This document shows, one piece after another, positions 16,485 through 24,884 of a stretch of 64,000 nt of DNA. Numbering within the stretch: the stretch's first letter is position 1; each line of letters opens with the position of its first letter. The position numbers and the translations under genes are program-made. Below the pieces are notes generated by a model. The model was not told the origin of the DNA, did no database searches, and was given only the letters and a program-made list of their open reading frames with translations. Location of the stretch: NCBI RefSeq assembly GCF_900169305.1, contig NZ_FWDP01000004.1, forward strand, positions 806,001 to 870,000. Direction: 5' to 3'. Origin of the DNA: Marinilactibacillus piezotolerans (GTDB taxonomy: Bacteria; Bacillota; Bacilli; Lactobacillales; Carnobacteriaceae_A).

Positions 16485-18242
16485 TTATTCTCCTTCCTCA
16501 TCTATTGATTCTTTGGACTTGATTTCTTGTCGGAGGAACTGTTCATAATACCAGCCTTGCTGCGCAATCAGTTCATCATGCGTTCCCCGTTCAATGATTT
16601 TCCCATTATCCATTACAATGATTTCATCGGCTTGTTTCACTGCTGATAATCTGTGTGTAGTGATAATGGTGGTTTTGTTTTTTCTGACTTCCTGGATATT
16701 TGAAATGATATTCTGTTCCGTTTTGGCATCCACTGCTGATAAGGAATCATCTAAGATCAGTATCTGCGGATCTTTCAGCAATGCTCTTGCGATTGAAATT
16801 CTTTGTTTTTGACCGCCTGAAATGGACATACCTTTTTCACCGATCAATGTATCTAAACCGCGCTCCATTTTTTTCAAATCTTCTTCAAATGATGCGTAGC
16901 GAATGCTGGTCATAATTTCTTCATCCGTTGCACCCGTTTTACCAAAGCTGATATTTTCACGGACACTGCGGCTGAACAAAACGTGGTCTTGCGGAACATA
17001 CCCGATCAGACGGCGCAAGGCCGGATCTTGATAGTGATGATAAGCATTTCCGCCCATATTGAAGGCGCCTGAACCAATGGGATACTGATTCAGCAGTTGA
17101 CGAATCAATGTTGTCTTTCCTGAACCAGTTTTCCCGACAATACCCAGCATTTTCCCTTTATTCAGATCCAAATCCAGGTTTTCAAGATTGATGGATTCAC
17201 TGGATCCATAGGTGAAGTTAAAGTGATTAAACTCAATGTCTTCTACTTCTGATATATCTGCTTTTCCATTTAGGTTTACACCATCAGTTGCATCCATAAT
17301 TTCTTCTACGCGGCGCATTGAAGCACTACCCTGACGCAAAATCAAAATCAGTTCTGAAACGGCAATAATCGGCCAGATTGTCATCCCCAAGTATAGTTGG
17401 AACGCTACAATGTCTCCTACCGAGAGTGCTCCAGATGCAACCAGGAAGCTGCCGTAACTTAATGCAACGATTACACTGATGCCTTCAAAAGTTTTGACTG
17501 TCGGTCCGAATATCGCACCGGTTTTTGATACTCGATTATTTTTCTCGTATAAATCTTGTGTTTGCTGTTTGAATTTATTGATGAAATCTTCTTCTTTAAC
17601 ATATGCGCGGATGACTCGTGTACCGTCCACCATTTCCAAAACATCATCATTGACTTTAGAAAATGATTGCTGTGATACTTCGAATTGTTCATCGATTTGT
17701 GCACCCATTTTTCTAAATACCAGAATAATCGGAATCAGCGGCAGGATCGTAGCTGCCGTCAACGTCCAGCTGACAGATACGCCCATCATCACGATGAGTA
17801 CACCTAGATAAACAGTAGAAGTCATCAATACTTCCATTCCGTAACCAGCTGTATCTGCTAAGGCACGTATATCCTGCGTTCCGCGGGCCATCAGATCCCC
17901 TGTTCTGAATTGTTCAAAATAAGGGGCACGCATCCTTAATAGGTGACGCATCATTTTGCTGCGCATTTGTTTTTGAAGTTTGTAAGCTCCAGAAAATAGT
18001 CCGAATACCCAAGAAAAATCTAGTAGGTACGTGATAATAATGAGTGCAGCAAATGCAATACTGTACATTTGCAACCGCTGGGTATTCATTGCTCCACTGA
18101 CAATATCATCGATTATTCTACCAACAATGTAAGGAATGGTTACTGCACAAAGATTCCCTAATCCTAAGGCGATAAATGATAATATGTACTGAAGAGCATT
18201 TTCTTTGAAAAAGAATTTCAGTTTTTTGATTACATCGAACAT
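16485..18242 (-). CDS. Heterodimeric ABC exporter subunit with degenerate site (BmrC/YheI-like)
   Basis: First gene of the exporter pair, 585 residues, membrane domain then ATPase domain. Walker A is GKTGSGKTT, the signature ISGGQKQR is canonical, but Walker B reads ILILDDSLSAVD with Asp replacing the catalytic Glu, as in BmrC. The partner has the reverse combination, so one of the two composite ATP sites is weak. ATG follows AGAGGA. Upstream lies a translated 32-codon leader and a terminator hairpin. In Bacillus subtilis the bmrCD genes are induced by ribosome-targeting antibiotics through such a leader; the same role here is inference. Confidence 0.92.
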   Translation of the reverse strand: MFDVIKKLKFFFKENALQYILSFIALGLGNLCAVTIPYIVGRIIDDIVSGAMNTQRLQMYSIAFAALIIITYLLDFSWVFGLFSGAYKLQKQMRSKMMRHLLRMRAPYFEQFRTGDLMARGTQDIRALADTAGYGMEVLMTSTVYLGVLIVMMGVSVSWTLTAATILPLIPIILVFRKMGAQIDEQFEVSQQSFSKVNDDVLEMVDGTRVIRAYVKEEDFINKFKQQTQDLYEKNNRVSKTGAIFGPTVKTFEGISVIVALSYGSFLVASGALSVGDIVAFQLYLGMTIWPIIAVSELILILRQGSASMRRVEEIMDATDGVNLNGKADISEVEDIEFNHFNFTYGSSESINLENLDLDLNKGKMLGIVGKTGSGKTTLIRQLLNQYPIGSGAFNMGGNAYHHYQDPALRRLIGYVPQDHVLFSRSVRENISFGKTGATDEEIMTSIRYASFEEDLKKMERGLDTLIGEKGMSISGGQKQRISIARALLKDPQILILDDSLSAVDAKTEQNIISNIQEVRKNKTTIITTHRLSAVKQADEIIVMDNGKIIERGTHDELIAQQGWYYEQFLRQEIKSKESIDEEGE

Positions 18243-18316
18243 AACATCTTCCTCTCGTCCTTTTCCTCAAGTGAATGAGGTAGTTGTGTGACCCTAACTT
18301 TTTTGTAATTGAGTGC

Positions 18317-18359
18317 AAAAAAATACAGTCTACCCCTCGAAACTCGAGAAATAGACTGT
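18317..18359 (-). terminator. Attenuator terminator upstream of the ABC exporter genes
   Basis: Minus-strand ACAGTCTA and TAGACTGT (plus 18352-18359 and 18325-18332) close a hairpin with an inner CTCGA/TCGAG stem, followed by ATTTTTTT. It lies 75 bp before the first exporter gene and 68 bp after the leader peptide stop. Its 5' arm contains TCTATTT, complementary to AAATAGA in the last leader codons, which could form a competing antiterminator. Confidence 0.82.
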
Positions 18360-18427
18360 GGTCACTATGTGTGTTCCTTGAGGTTTTCTATGCGTGCACA
18401 CTGACACTCATCACTCAAAAAACAAAA

Positions 18428-18526
18428 CTACCATTCTATTTGGGAAAAGGAGGTTTTTGGTCGTAAAATATTAACGTATAATGAATTTAGACTCAGCTGC
18501 AATTGAGTAATAATTAAATTTTTCAT
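18428..18526 (-). CDS. 32-residue leader peptide of the ABC exporter operon
   Basis: A small frame MKNLIITQLQLSLNSLYVNI... ending in QIEW-stop. It starts nine bases after a full AAAGGAGG ribosome binding site (plus 18536-18543), far better than chance for an upstream ORF, and is followed by an attenuator terminator before the exporter pair. This is the arrangement of bmrB in B. subtilis, where ribosome position on the leader decides between terminator and antiterminator. Codons 24-27 contain CCTCCTTT, the exact complement of its own binding site. No function beyond regulation is expected. Confidence 0.78.
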   Translation of the reverse strand: MKNLIITQLQLSLNSLYVNILRPKTSFSQIEW

Positions 18527-18561
18527 GATGCAGCGCCTCCTTTCTATGTATGAAATAAACC

Positions 18562-18592
18562 ATTATAATTGCTATTGCTAAGGTAAAGTTAA
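18562..18592 (-). promoter_or_regulatory. Candidate promoter of the leader-exporter transcript
   Basis: Minus-strand TATAAT (plus 18562-18567) lies 19 bases before the leader ribosome binding site. A -35 is weak: TTAACT at a 19-bp spacing is the best match. The rest of 18592-18727 is AT-rich with no other signal I could see. Confidence 0.45.
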
Positions 18593-18727
18593 AATAAATC
18601 ACTTAACAAAATTTACTATACACAAATTCAATTTCAAAAACAAGCCTTTATTTTAAAAAAATTTAAAAAGTTAAATATGTCCCTTTTTAAAACTAGTTAT
18701 ATTTCATAAAGTGTTCAATTTTACAGT

Positions 18728-18764
18728 AAAAAACGCTTATGAACCAACGTCGATCCATAAGCGT
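18728..18764 (-). terminator. Terminator of the PTS IIB gene
   Basis: ACGCTTATG and CATAAGCGT (plus 18733-18741 and 18756-18764) pair; on the minus strand the stem runs into TTTTTT. It lies 13 bp after the IIB stop. Confidence 0.8.
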
Positions 18765-18776
18765 CTTTCTTATTCT

Positions 18777-19112
18777 TTATTGGGAAAGTTCTCCCGTTTT
18801 ACTTACCTGCATGGCTTTTTCTAATATTTTTTCTCCGTTTAGCATACCGTAATCCTTGATCTCTATCACGTCTACAGCAATGTTTCTTTCTTTCAATGTC
18901 TTGGTGTATTTGGATCTCATGTAACGAACTTGAGGGCCCAAAAGCAGTACATCAATTTCTCTGGTTGCCAGTTGAGCCTGGGCATCACTAGCAGATACAG
19001 CCGTTATAACCGCGTCTATTCCCTTTGCATCAGCAGCTTTTCGCATTTTAGAACTCAGCATTTTAGAACTTAATCCTGTAGCACAAATCAACATGATATG
19101 TGTGGCAGCCAT
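18777..19112 (-). CDS. PTS lactose/cellobiose-type IIB component, orphan
   Basis: Small cytoplasmic phosphocarrier of 111 residues, family PTS_IIB chitobiose/lichenan. The phosphorylated Cys is residue 10 in LICATGLSSKML, and LLLGPQVRYM is the usual surface loop. Such proteins pass phosphate from IIA to the sugar bound by the IIC membrane channel. No IIA or IIC gene is present anywhere in this window, and the gene has its own terminator, so it is an orphan that must work with partners elsewhere or play a regulatory part. ATG follows GGGGAG. Confidence 0.9.
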   Translation of the reverse strand: MAATHIMLICATGLSSKMLSSKMRKAADAKGIDAVITAVSASDAQAQLATREIDVLLLGPQVRYMRSKYTKTLKERNIAVDVIEIKDYGMLNGEKILEKAMQVSKTGELSQ

Positions 19113-19205
19113 ATTCCTTCTCCCCTTTATGGAATCCCCTTGACCCTTTCACTGATACACGTCATCGAATGCTGGATAATCAACTATATCTTTATTTTAC
19201 CTTAT

Positions 19206-20216
19206 TTACTGCTTCCCGTCATTAAAAGACAATTTTGCACTCGTTCTTAGTTTAAACAGCGTACGGTTTACGGCTTTTCCTAATTCTGTCCACTCTGCCA
19301 ATTTTTCTTTTGATTCTGGTTCTTCTTTCTGGTTGATCACTTTAGCAAAAGCTTTTGCTTCTTCATAGAGTGTGTTCTCAGCTGCTGGGTGAATGTCCAC
19401 TTTAGATTCTGATCCATCTTGAGTACTGATTTCTTCCAGCGCTTCGATTCCTACCACGCCATTTAATCTCAACGTTTTTTCGATACTGTAAATTTCTGAT
19501 GGCAAGGTGGATGTTGCCGTTTTTCCAAAAATCAATGTGATGTCAAAGTCAGTATATCTTAAAATCGCAGTTCCTTTACCATCAACTCCTGTGCGAACTT
19601 TCTGAGCAAAGTAATGCGCTTCTTCAGGCTCTCCAAACCAGCTGACCGCTGCATATAACGTATAGATCCCAAGATCCATTAATGCCCCGCCGGCAAATTT
19701 CGTAGAAAAGATATTCGGTTCTTCGCCTTCCAGTACCAGATTGTACCTTGAGGAGTACTTCATATAAGTCAAAGTCGCTCCTTGAATACTGTCCAGCTGA
19801 CTGATTTTTTCTTTCACAGTATGAAAGTTATCTTCGTGAATATGTCTGGCTGCTTCCACAAGGACCAGATCATTTTTTTCAGCAAGCTGACTGGCTTCTT
19901 CCCACTGATCAGGATTGGTAAAAGCCGGCTTTTCAACGATGACATGTTTCTTGCCGTTCAGTGCCGCCATCGTCTGTTCAAAATGCAGTCCGTTTGGCGA
20001 AGCAATATATATGACATCCAGGTCCGGGTGTTGGACAAACTGCTCAAAGTCATCAATATACTCTTCTGCATTAAATGGTTTCCCAAATTTTTCCGCTTTT
20101 TCTTTTGTTCTTGAATACACTGCTTTTAATGTATACGCCTCCGTATCCAGCGCCGCTTGAACGAAAACCTCGCTGATACTGCTTGTCCCGATAACACCTA
20201 ACTGTAGTTTACTCAT
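19206..20216 (-). CDS. Gfo/Idh/MocA family NAD(P)-dependent oxidoreductase
   Basis: Soluble dehydrogenase of 336 residues. The N-terminal Rossmann fold has GVIGTSSISEVF (a G-x-G-x-x-S variant with Thr/Ser), and the catalytic-region motif VEKPAF is seen with the usual Lys. The C-terminal half forms the substrate domain (GGALMDLGIYTLYAA). Members oxidise sugars, inositols or related polyols; the substrate here cannot be read. It is preceded by a metallophosphoesterase gene 40 bp upstream, with which it may be cotranscribed. Confidence 0.9.
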   Translation of the reverse strand: MSKLQLGVIGTSSISEVFVQAALDTEAYTLKAVYSRTKEKAEKFGKPFNAEEYIDDFEQFVQHPDLDVIYIASPNGLHFEQTMAALNGKKHVIVEKPAFTNPDQWEEASQLAEKNDLVLVEAARHIHEDNFHTVKEKISQLDSIQGATLTYMKYSSRYNLVLEGEEPNIFSTKFAGGALMDLGIYTLYAAVSWFGEPEEAHYFAQKVRTGVDGKGTAILRYTDFDITLIFGKTATSTLPSEIYSIEKTLRLNGVVGIEALEEISTQDGSESKVDIHPAAENTLYEEAKAFAKVINQKEEPESKEKLAEWTELGKAVNRTLFKLRTSAKLSFNDGKQ

Positions 20217-20256
20217 ATCATCGCCTCTTTCATTAATTATTTTAGTTTGAAATCCT

Positions 20257-21111
20257 TTAATTTAATGTAATCAATACTAGTTCCGGTCGGTTATTCAATC
20301 TGAAAGGAAAACTGGAATTCCCGATACCTCTTGTGATGATCATTCTTTTTGAAGCATCTTCTTCATCTGAGAAAATACCGTAGTCATATTTCGGTAAAAA
20401 TCCTTGTCCCGGGGCAAATGCTCCTCCTATAAAAGGCACTCTCATCTGACCGGCATGGGTGTGCCCAGCCAGTGTTAAAGCAGGAGCTTTGGTTTTATCG
20501 TCCAGATATTCTTTGAAATGTTCCGGACGGTGCGCTAATAAAATCTTGGGCTGTTTGCTCATTTCTGGCGTCAGCTCAATATATTTCAGTCTCGGTCTGG
20601 GAACTTCTGCCGTTTTGGCACGTTCAGCGAGTCCCATCAGCACAATGCCGCCTTCCTTTTCTCCAAAATCAATCCATTCCGCCTCATCTAAAAGTATTCT
20701 TACCCGGGACGTATTCAATACAAAGGTTAAATCTTCAAATTTTGCCGTCTGGATATCGTGATTGCCTGTTATAAAATAAGTAGGGGCAATCGATGTCAAT
20801 CCATCACATAATTTTCGTATTGGTACATCCGTTAAATCTTCCAGACCAGCTTGAACCAAATCCCCAGTCAATACAATTATATCCGGTTCACAGTCTTTAG
20901 ACTTTTGGATGATTTGTTCAATATAGCCCTTATTGTATCGAGGTTTTAAATGTATATCAGAAAGATGCAAAATCTTTTTCCCTTTTAAATTTGTATGTAA
21001 CTTGGGAATCGTTACTGTGTACTGATTTATTTCCAAGTAATAATTCTGCAGATAAAGGTATATCAACAATCCAATACTGAATACTACTAATATAATTAAA
21101 AGCCAATCCAT
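20257..21111 (-). CDS. Membrane-anchored metallophosphoesterase (YkuE/YaeI type)
   Basis: Calcineurin-like phosphoesterase of 284 residues. An N-terminal membrane helix (residues 3-21) precedes the metal-binding motifs HLSDIHL, VLTGDLVQ, ITGNHD and LAGHTHAGQ, which coordinate two metal ions. YkuE and YaeI relatives act on phosphate esters of lipids at the membrane (YaeI hydrolyses UDP-diacylglucosamine in some bacteria); the substrate here is unknown. ATG follows AGGAGGAAGAACG. Confidence 0.9.
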   Translation of the reverse strand: MDWLLIILVVFSIGLLIYLYLQNYYLEINQYTVTIPKLHTNLKGKKILHLSDIHLKPRYNKGYIEQIIQKSKDCEPDIIVLTGDLVQAGLEDLTDVPIRKLCDGLTSIAPTYFITGNHDIQTAKFEDLTFVLNTSRVRILLDEAEWIDFGEKEGGIVLMGLAERAKTAEVPRPRLKYIELTPEMSKQPKILLAHRPEHFKEYLDDKTKAPALTLAGHTHAGQMRVPFIGGAFAPGQGFLPKYDYGIFSDEEDASKRMIITRGIGNSSFPFRLNNRPELVLITLN

Positions 21112-21309
21112 CGTTCTTCCTCCTATGCTCCCTCTAGTTTACCATATTTATTGGTTTATTCTTATGAGAATCGATCGGCAGCATATCTATTTTCCGCTTA
21201 TATTCTTCTTCATTGTATCACAGAATCGTTTCGTAAGCGCTTTTTAATTTTAGATGATACAATAGAAATAGATTTGCGATGAAAAGAAAAAACAGAAAGG
21301 TGGATAACG

Positions 21310-21549
21310 ATGCCAAACTCAGATGATCCGTTATTTAAAGGACCCTATCCATTAGGAGACCACAGTGATCAAAACGGTCATATACCTGACCGTGATAAAT
21401 CCTTATTAGGCGATGAAAATTTTTCGGAAATGAATCACAATGAGGAAGAAACTCGTCCAGAAGATTTTGAAAAATTTGATGTAGACAAGATCGACCAACT
21501 GGAAAAAGAAAAAGAAGAAGAACGCAAAGATAGAAAAGAACGAGAATAA
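21310..21549 (+). CDS. Small acidic hypothetical protein
   Basis: A 79-residue, highly charged and probably disordered protein with no signal peptide, membrane helix or cysteine. The C-terminal third is a Glu/Lys/Arg-rich helix (LEKEKEEERKDRKERE) that could form a coiled coil. It has a convincing ribosome binding site (AAAGGTGG seven to eight bases before ATG) and a downstream bidirectional terminator at 21641-21695, which argue that it is real although I recognise no family. Confidence 0.7.
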   Translation: MPNSDDPLFKGPYPLGDHSDQNGHIPDRDKSLLGDENFSEMNHNEEETRPEDFEKFDVDKIDQLEKEKEEERKDRKERE

Positions 21550-21640
21550 CGAAAATAAGAAAATATTCGAAAAGATCAATAATAGACTTATCATTTTATA
21601 AGCACTTAAACTTCGCCATCCAATCTCTATATACAGCAAA

Positions 21641-21695
21641 AAGCACAATCGGCTTATATATCTAGCAGTTAGATATATAAGCGATTGTGCTTTTT
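21641..21695. terminator. Bidirectional terminator
   Basis: A very long near-perfect stem (AAGCACAATCG..CTTATATATCTA and complement) with a GCAG loop, T-rich on both strands. It serves the small acidic gene on the plus strand and the unknown gene at 21724 on the minus strand. Confidence 0.85.
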
Positions 21696-21723
21696 ATTGA
21701 GACCTTGCCTCATCTTTAAAAGA

Positions 21724-21987
21724 TTATTTATTTAATCTTAAGTTTTCAAATGAAATACTTCTGATCAATTTACGGGCGCTGCAGGCTTCTTCCATCAATG
21801 AAACTGTCGCAACTTTCATCGCAAATAAATCTTCTAACCCTAATTTGTATTTACTGAGTACAGAGTCCAAAGGACAATCGATTTCACCATCTGCATTTTC
21901 CAAAATCTCATTGTCTTCAATCAGCAATTCCCTTGACTCTGTAGCGGTTTCTATGACATAAATGAATCTTTTTTGTTGTTCTTGCAT
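21724..21987 (-). CDS. Hypothetical protein
   Basis: About 87 residues, beginning MQEQQKRFIYVIE; I recognise no family. The frame could extend upstream to a GTG at 22029, but that GTG has no ribosome binding site, whereas ATG 21987 follows TAGG by ten bases. The protein is mixed alpha/beta in character, with two cysteines and no membrane segment. It ends just before the strong bidirectional terminator. Confidence 0.55.
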   Translation of the reverse strand: MQEQQKRFIYVIETATESRELLIEDNEILENADGEIDCPLDSVLSKYKLGLEDLFAMKVATVSLMEEACSARKLIRSISFENLRLNK

Positions 21988-22029
21988 CACTTTACAGCCT
22001 ACTCTCTTAAAACAGTCATAAATATCCAC

Positions 22030-22408
22030 AATATTTTTTGCAGTTTTTTAACGAAGCTCCGTTCATCGCTTATCGATAAATAAAATTATACAACAATCTT
22101 TATTAAATGTCTGTGTCCATTTTGCGACTTCTTCTAGTTCACAGTTGGACTATTGTTTCCACTGCTTATCTAACAGGACTCGTCAGCAAATATTCTACTG
22201 TATATTCATAAGATATTAACTAACACTTCACTTTACAACCGCTTTATCCTATGTTGGCGTGGCGGCTTTTGTTCATAATGTAACCGCTGTATTCAGCGTC
22301 TTTAATTAAGTTAAATTTGAATCAACAAGTTCAAATGTTTTCAATTTTTGTCATTTCTGTGTCGATTTTTTATGGATTAATCAACTGTAAAATGGTCGCT
22401 GTAAACAG
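22030..22408. other. Intergenic stretch without clear features
   Basis: About 380 AT-rich bases between the hypothetical gene and the terminator of the TM_helix protein gene. I see short inverted words (CGCTGTAAACAGC near 22397) but no gene, RNA structure or 52-bp repeat. Confidence 0.5.
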
Positions 22409-22444
22409 CAAAAAAAACACGACTTCCCTTATTAGAAAGCCGTG
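22409..22444 (-). terminator. Terminator of the mechanosensitive-channel-like gene
   Basis: Minus-strand CACGGCTT/GAAGTCGTG hairpin followed by eight T residues, 50 bp after the stop codon. Confidence 0.8.
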
Positions 22445-22494
22445 CTTTATCCACCTCTATATCATTAGAAACGATCAGTCATCTGTCTATTTCC

Positions 22495-23832
22495 TTATTG
22501 AGGTTTATTTGGTTTTTTTGGTAAATCTGGTTTTGGGTCTTCATTTTTTGATGCTTTTGGCATTGGGTTGTCCAAGTTTGGTTTTGCGTTCGGATCTCCA
22601 GTTTTTTGTGCTTCTTCATCAATTTTTTGATCTAAACGGTGTAATTGTTTCTTAGCAAATTCTCGTCCGCCTAAACCGAATGATAGTGCAAAAGCAACAG
22701 CTAATCCACCAATGATAAAGATGAAGGCATATTGAACGATTTGAGAAGCAAAGTTCAATTGATCAAGTGCCATAAAGATTGAAAAGACAATCAAGATATA
22801 TTTCGTTACAAGTCCAGCCATCATGCTGCCTGTTGTACTCTTGATTGCAGAAGCTAACAATTGGCCTCCGATAAACCCAAGTCCAATAATAATCACTGCG
22901 AACAGGACATTTGGAAGGTAACCAATCACTACATTAAGAATCTGGTTCAACATTTCAAGATTTAATGCATTCAATGCTTCAACTAAGAAGAACAAGCCAA
23001 TTAGTACAGCGACAGTTTGTCCAATAATCTTCGCAAGATCAATATTCATGTTGCTGGATTTTTTCATATAAGAAGTATATCTGTTGACGCCTGTACTTTG
23101 CAGCAGATCTGTCAGGATATCCCCAGTAAACTTAGCAATAGCAAATCCTACTGCAAGCAGAACGATTGCTACTAAAATGTTTGGAATCGCTGAAAGAATT
23201 GTGTTCAAGACAGAACTAATCGGTTGAGCGATCGTATCAATGTTCAAGACGTCCAATGCTACAAGTATAATTGGAATCAAAATCAAGAAGTAAACGATAT
23301 TTGCAACCACTGAAGCAAGTGTACCTTTATTTTTCTGGATGTTAGGAGAGTTTTCACCTTGTCCAGTTAATTTAGAAAGATGCTTATCAATGTTTGCAGC
23401 CAATAAGATGTTATACACCAGATTCTTAACAAACTTAGCTGCGACAAATCCTACTGCCAATACAATTGCGGCTGCAATCAGACTTGGCAAGAAGTTCAGT
23501 ACAGTATCCATCATATTTGTGATTGGCTGACTGATTGAATCTAACCCGAATGCAGAAAAGATTGCCGGTAAGAATAATACCCATACTAGATAATAAGCTA
23601 CTTTGCCTAGTGTATCGACCATTGATGGTGATGAACCATCTGAATCTGAATTCCACATTTTCTCCATGTGCTTTCCAGCACCTGTTGCTTTCAACCCTTT
23701 AGTAACTGCTTTACCTACTAATGTAGCAATAATCCAGGCCACTAATATAAGAATAATACCCGAAACTAACTGCGGTAAATAGTTAATAAACGATTGTAGT
23801 GCATTTTGGAACATGTCTCCTATGTTCTCCAT
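22495..23832 (-). CDS. Mechanosensitive-channel-like TM_helix repeat protein (CmpX type)
   Basis: Membrane protein of 445 residues built from four repeats of an amphipathic-plus-transmembrane unit, each starting LPxL/IPNI and containing a GFxxAK-like end (LPQLVSGIILILVAW, LPSLIAAAIVLAVGFVAAKF, IPNILVAIVLLAVGFAIAKF, LPNVLFAVIIIGLGFIGGQL). This is the conserved TM-helix family related to MscS. The MscS C-terminal beta domain is absent; instead there is a charged Pro/Asn/Lys tail. Such proteins are linked to osmotic or envelope stress. ATG follows AAAGGAGAGG. Function as a channel is inferred, not shown. Confidence 0.88.
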   Translation of the reverse strand: MENIGDMFQNALQSFINYLPQLVSGIILILVAWIIATLVGKAVTKGLKATGAGKHMEKMWNSDSDGSSPSMVDTLGKVAYYLVWVLFLPAIFSAFGLDSISQPITNMMDTVLNFLPSLIAAAIVLAVGFVAAKFVKNLVYNILLAANIDKHLSKLTGQGENSPNIQKNKGTLASVVANIVYFLILIPIILVALDVLNIDTIAQPISSVLNTILSAIPNILVAIVLLAVGFAIAKFTGDILTDLLQSTGVNRYTSYMKKSSNMNIDLAKIIGQTVAVLIGLFFLVEALNALNLEMLNQILNVVIGYLPNVLFAVIIIGLGFIGGQLLASAIKSTTGSMMAGLVTKYILIVFSIFMALDQLNFASQIVQYAFIFIIGGLAVAFALSFGLGGREFAKKQLHRLDQKIDEEAQKTGDPNAKPNLDNPMPKASKNEDPKPDLPKKPNKPQ

Positions 23833-23916
23833 TTGAACCTCTCCTTTTTGTTTTTTTCTTAACTACTACTTAGTATATAGACAGTGTTTTCTGTATACAA
23901 ATAATACGCTTATACA

Positions 23917-23957
23917 CAAAAAAACCATCCAGCACGTTGATGCAGGATGGCTTTTTG
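23917..23957 (-). terminator. Terminator of the degV gene
   Basis: GCCATCCTGCA/TGCTGGATGG hairpin with a T7 run on the minus strand, 28 bp after the DegV stop. Confidence 0.85.
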
Positions 23958-23984
23958 TGTAATTTATTTTTATAGTTTGTATGT

Positions 23985-24860
23985 TTATTCTTCTATATAC
24001 AAATATGTTTCCGGCTCCTCATCGAAGTAAAAGACACCGACGCCTCCGATTCCTAGATGGGCTGCCAGTACTGCACCGATATCAAAAATCTGCGTAGAGG
24101 CATTGGGTAAAGCTTCTTTGACCATCTCTTCCAATTTTTGAGCAGATGCCAGATCATTAACATGACTAACGGTAACAAGTTGATCATCAAAGGTTCCGAC
24201 TCCCTGTTTAACGTCTTGGATGATCTTTTTATAGATTTTTTCTTTTCCTCTGACCAGTTTTTTAACGATAATACCCGTGTGATCGACCGTTAGATAAGGT
24301 TTAATGTTTAAGGCAGTTCCAGCTGCACCGGCTACTCTTGATAAACGCCCGCCTTTTACCAGCCAATTCAAGTCACTCAATGTGAAATGATAGCGGATAT
24401 GCTTGGCATTCTTTCGTGTCTGCTCAACAACGGTTCTAAAAGGCACATTTTGCTTGGCCATTTCCATTGCCTGAAGCGCCAGTAATGCACCTCCACCAGA
24501 TCCGCCGAGAGAATCTACAAGTTCAACATTCATCTCCGGGTGGTTGGTTTTATACTCATTGATCAGAGAATGCGCCACTTGGAAAGTACCGGAAAATTGG
24601 CTGTAGATAGAAATATAGAGAACATCTTCTCTATTTCTTCGGCTTTCTTCAAGAATATCCAGTAAAGACTGTGGAGAGATTTGAGAAGTCTTCGGAAGAA
24701 TGCCTTGTCTCATATATTCATGAACTTGCTCCAGTGAGATCTCTTTTTGATCCAAGAAGTCTTTTTCATTAATGATGACGCTAAGCGGAAGAAATTGATA
24801 ATCATACCGTATTCTCATAAATTCATTTTGGTCAATTCCCGAGTCTATTACGATGTTCAA
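23985..24860 (-). CDS. DegV family fatty-acid-binding protein (FakB-like)
   Basis: Soluble 291-residue protein of the DegV/FakB family, which binds a fatty acid for phosphorylation by FakA. Seen are DSGIDQ near the N-terminus, TSQISPQ, the SQFSGTFQVA loop and a C-terminal ALPNAS...GAVLAAHLGIGGVGVFY block that closes the lipid pocket. The start is TTG (24860), with AGGG seven bases upstream; no ATG fits the family N-terminus. It lies 24 bp after an unknown gene that is itself close to ylxP, so the three probably form one transcript ending at 23917-23957. Confidence 0.9.
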   Translation of the reverse strand: MNIVIDSGIDQNEFMRIRYDYQFLPLSVIINEKDFLDQKEISLEQVHEYMRQGILPKTSQISPQSLLDILEESRRNREDVLYISIYSQFSGTFQVAHSLINEYKTNHPEMNVELVDSLGGSGGGALLALQAMEMAKQNVPFRTVVEQTRKNAKHIRYHFTLSDLNWLVKGGRLSRVAGAAGTALNIKPYLTVDHTGIIVKKLVRGKEKIYKKIIQDVKQGVGTFDDQLVTVSHVNDLASAQKLEEMVKEALPNASTQIFDIGAVLAAHLGIGGVGVFYFDEEPETYLYIEE

Positions 24861-24884
24861 GGTAGATCCCTGCTTTCCTTCAGA

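Noticed and set aside
21224-21246. CcpA cre site (TCGTTTCGTAAGCGCTTTTT region)
   Set aside because: Matches the consensus only partly and has no clear promoter next to it.
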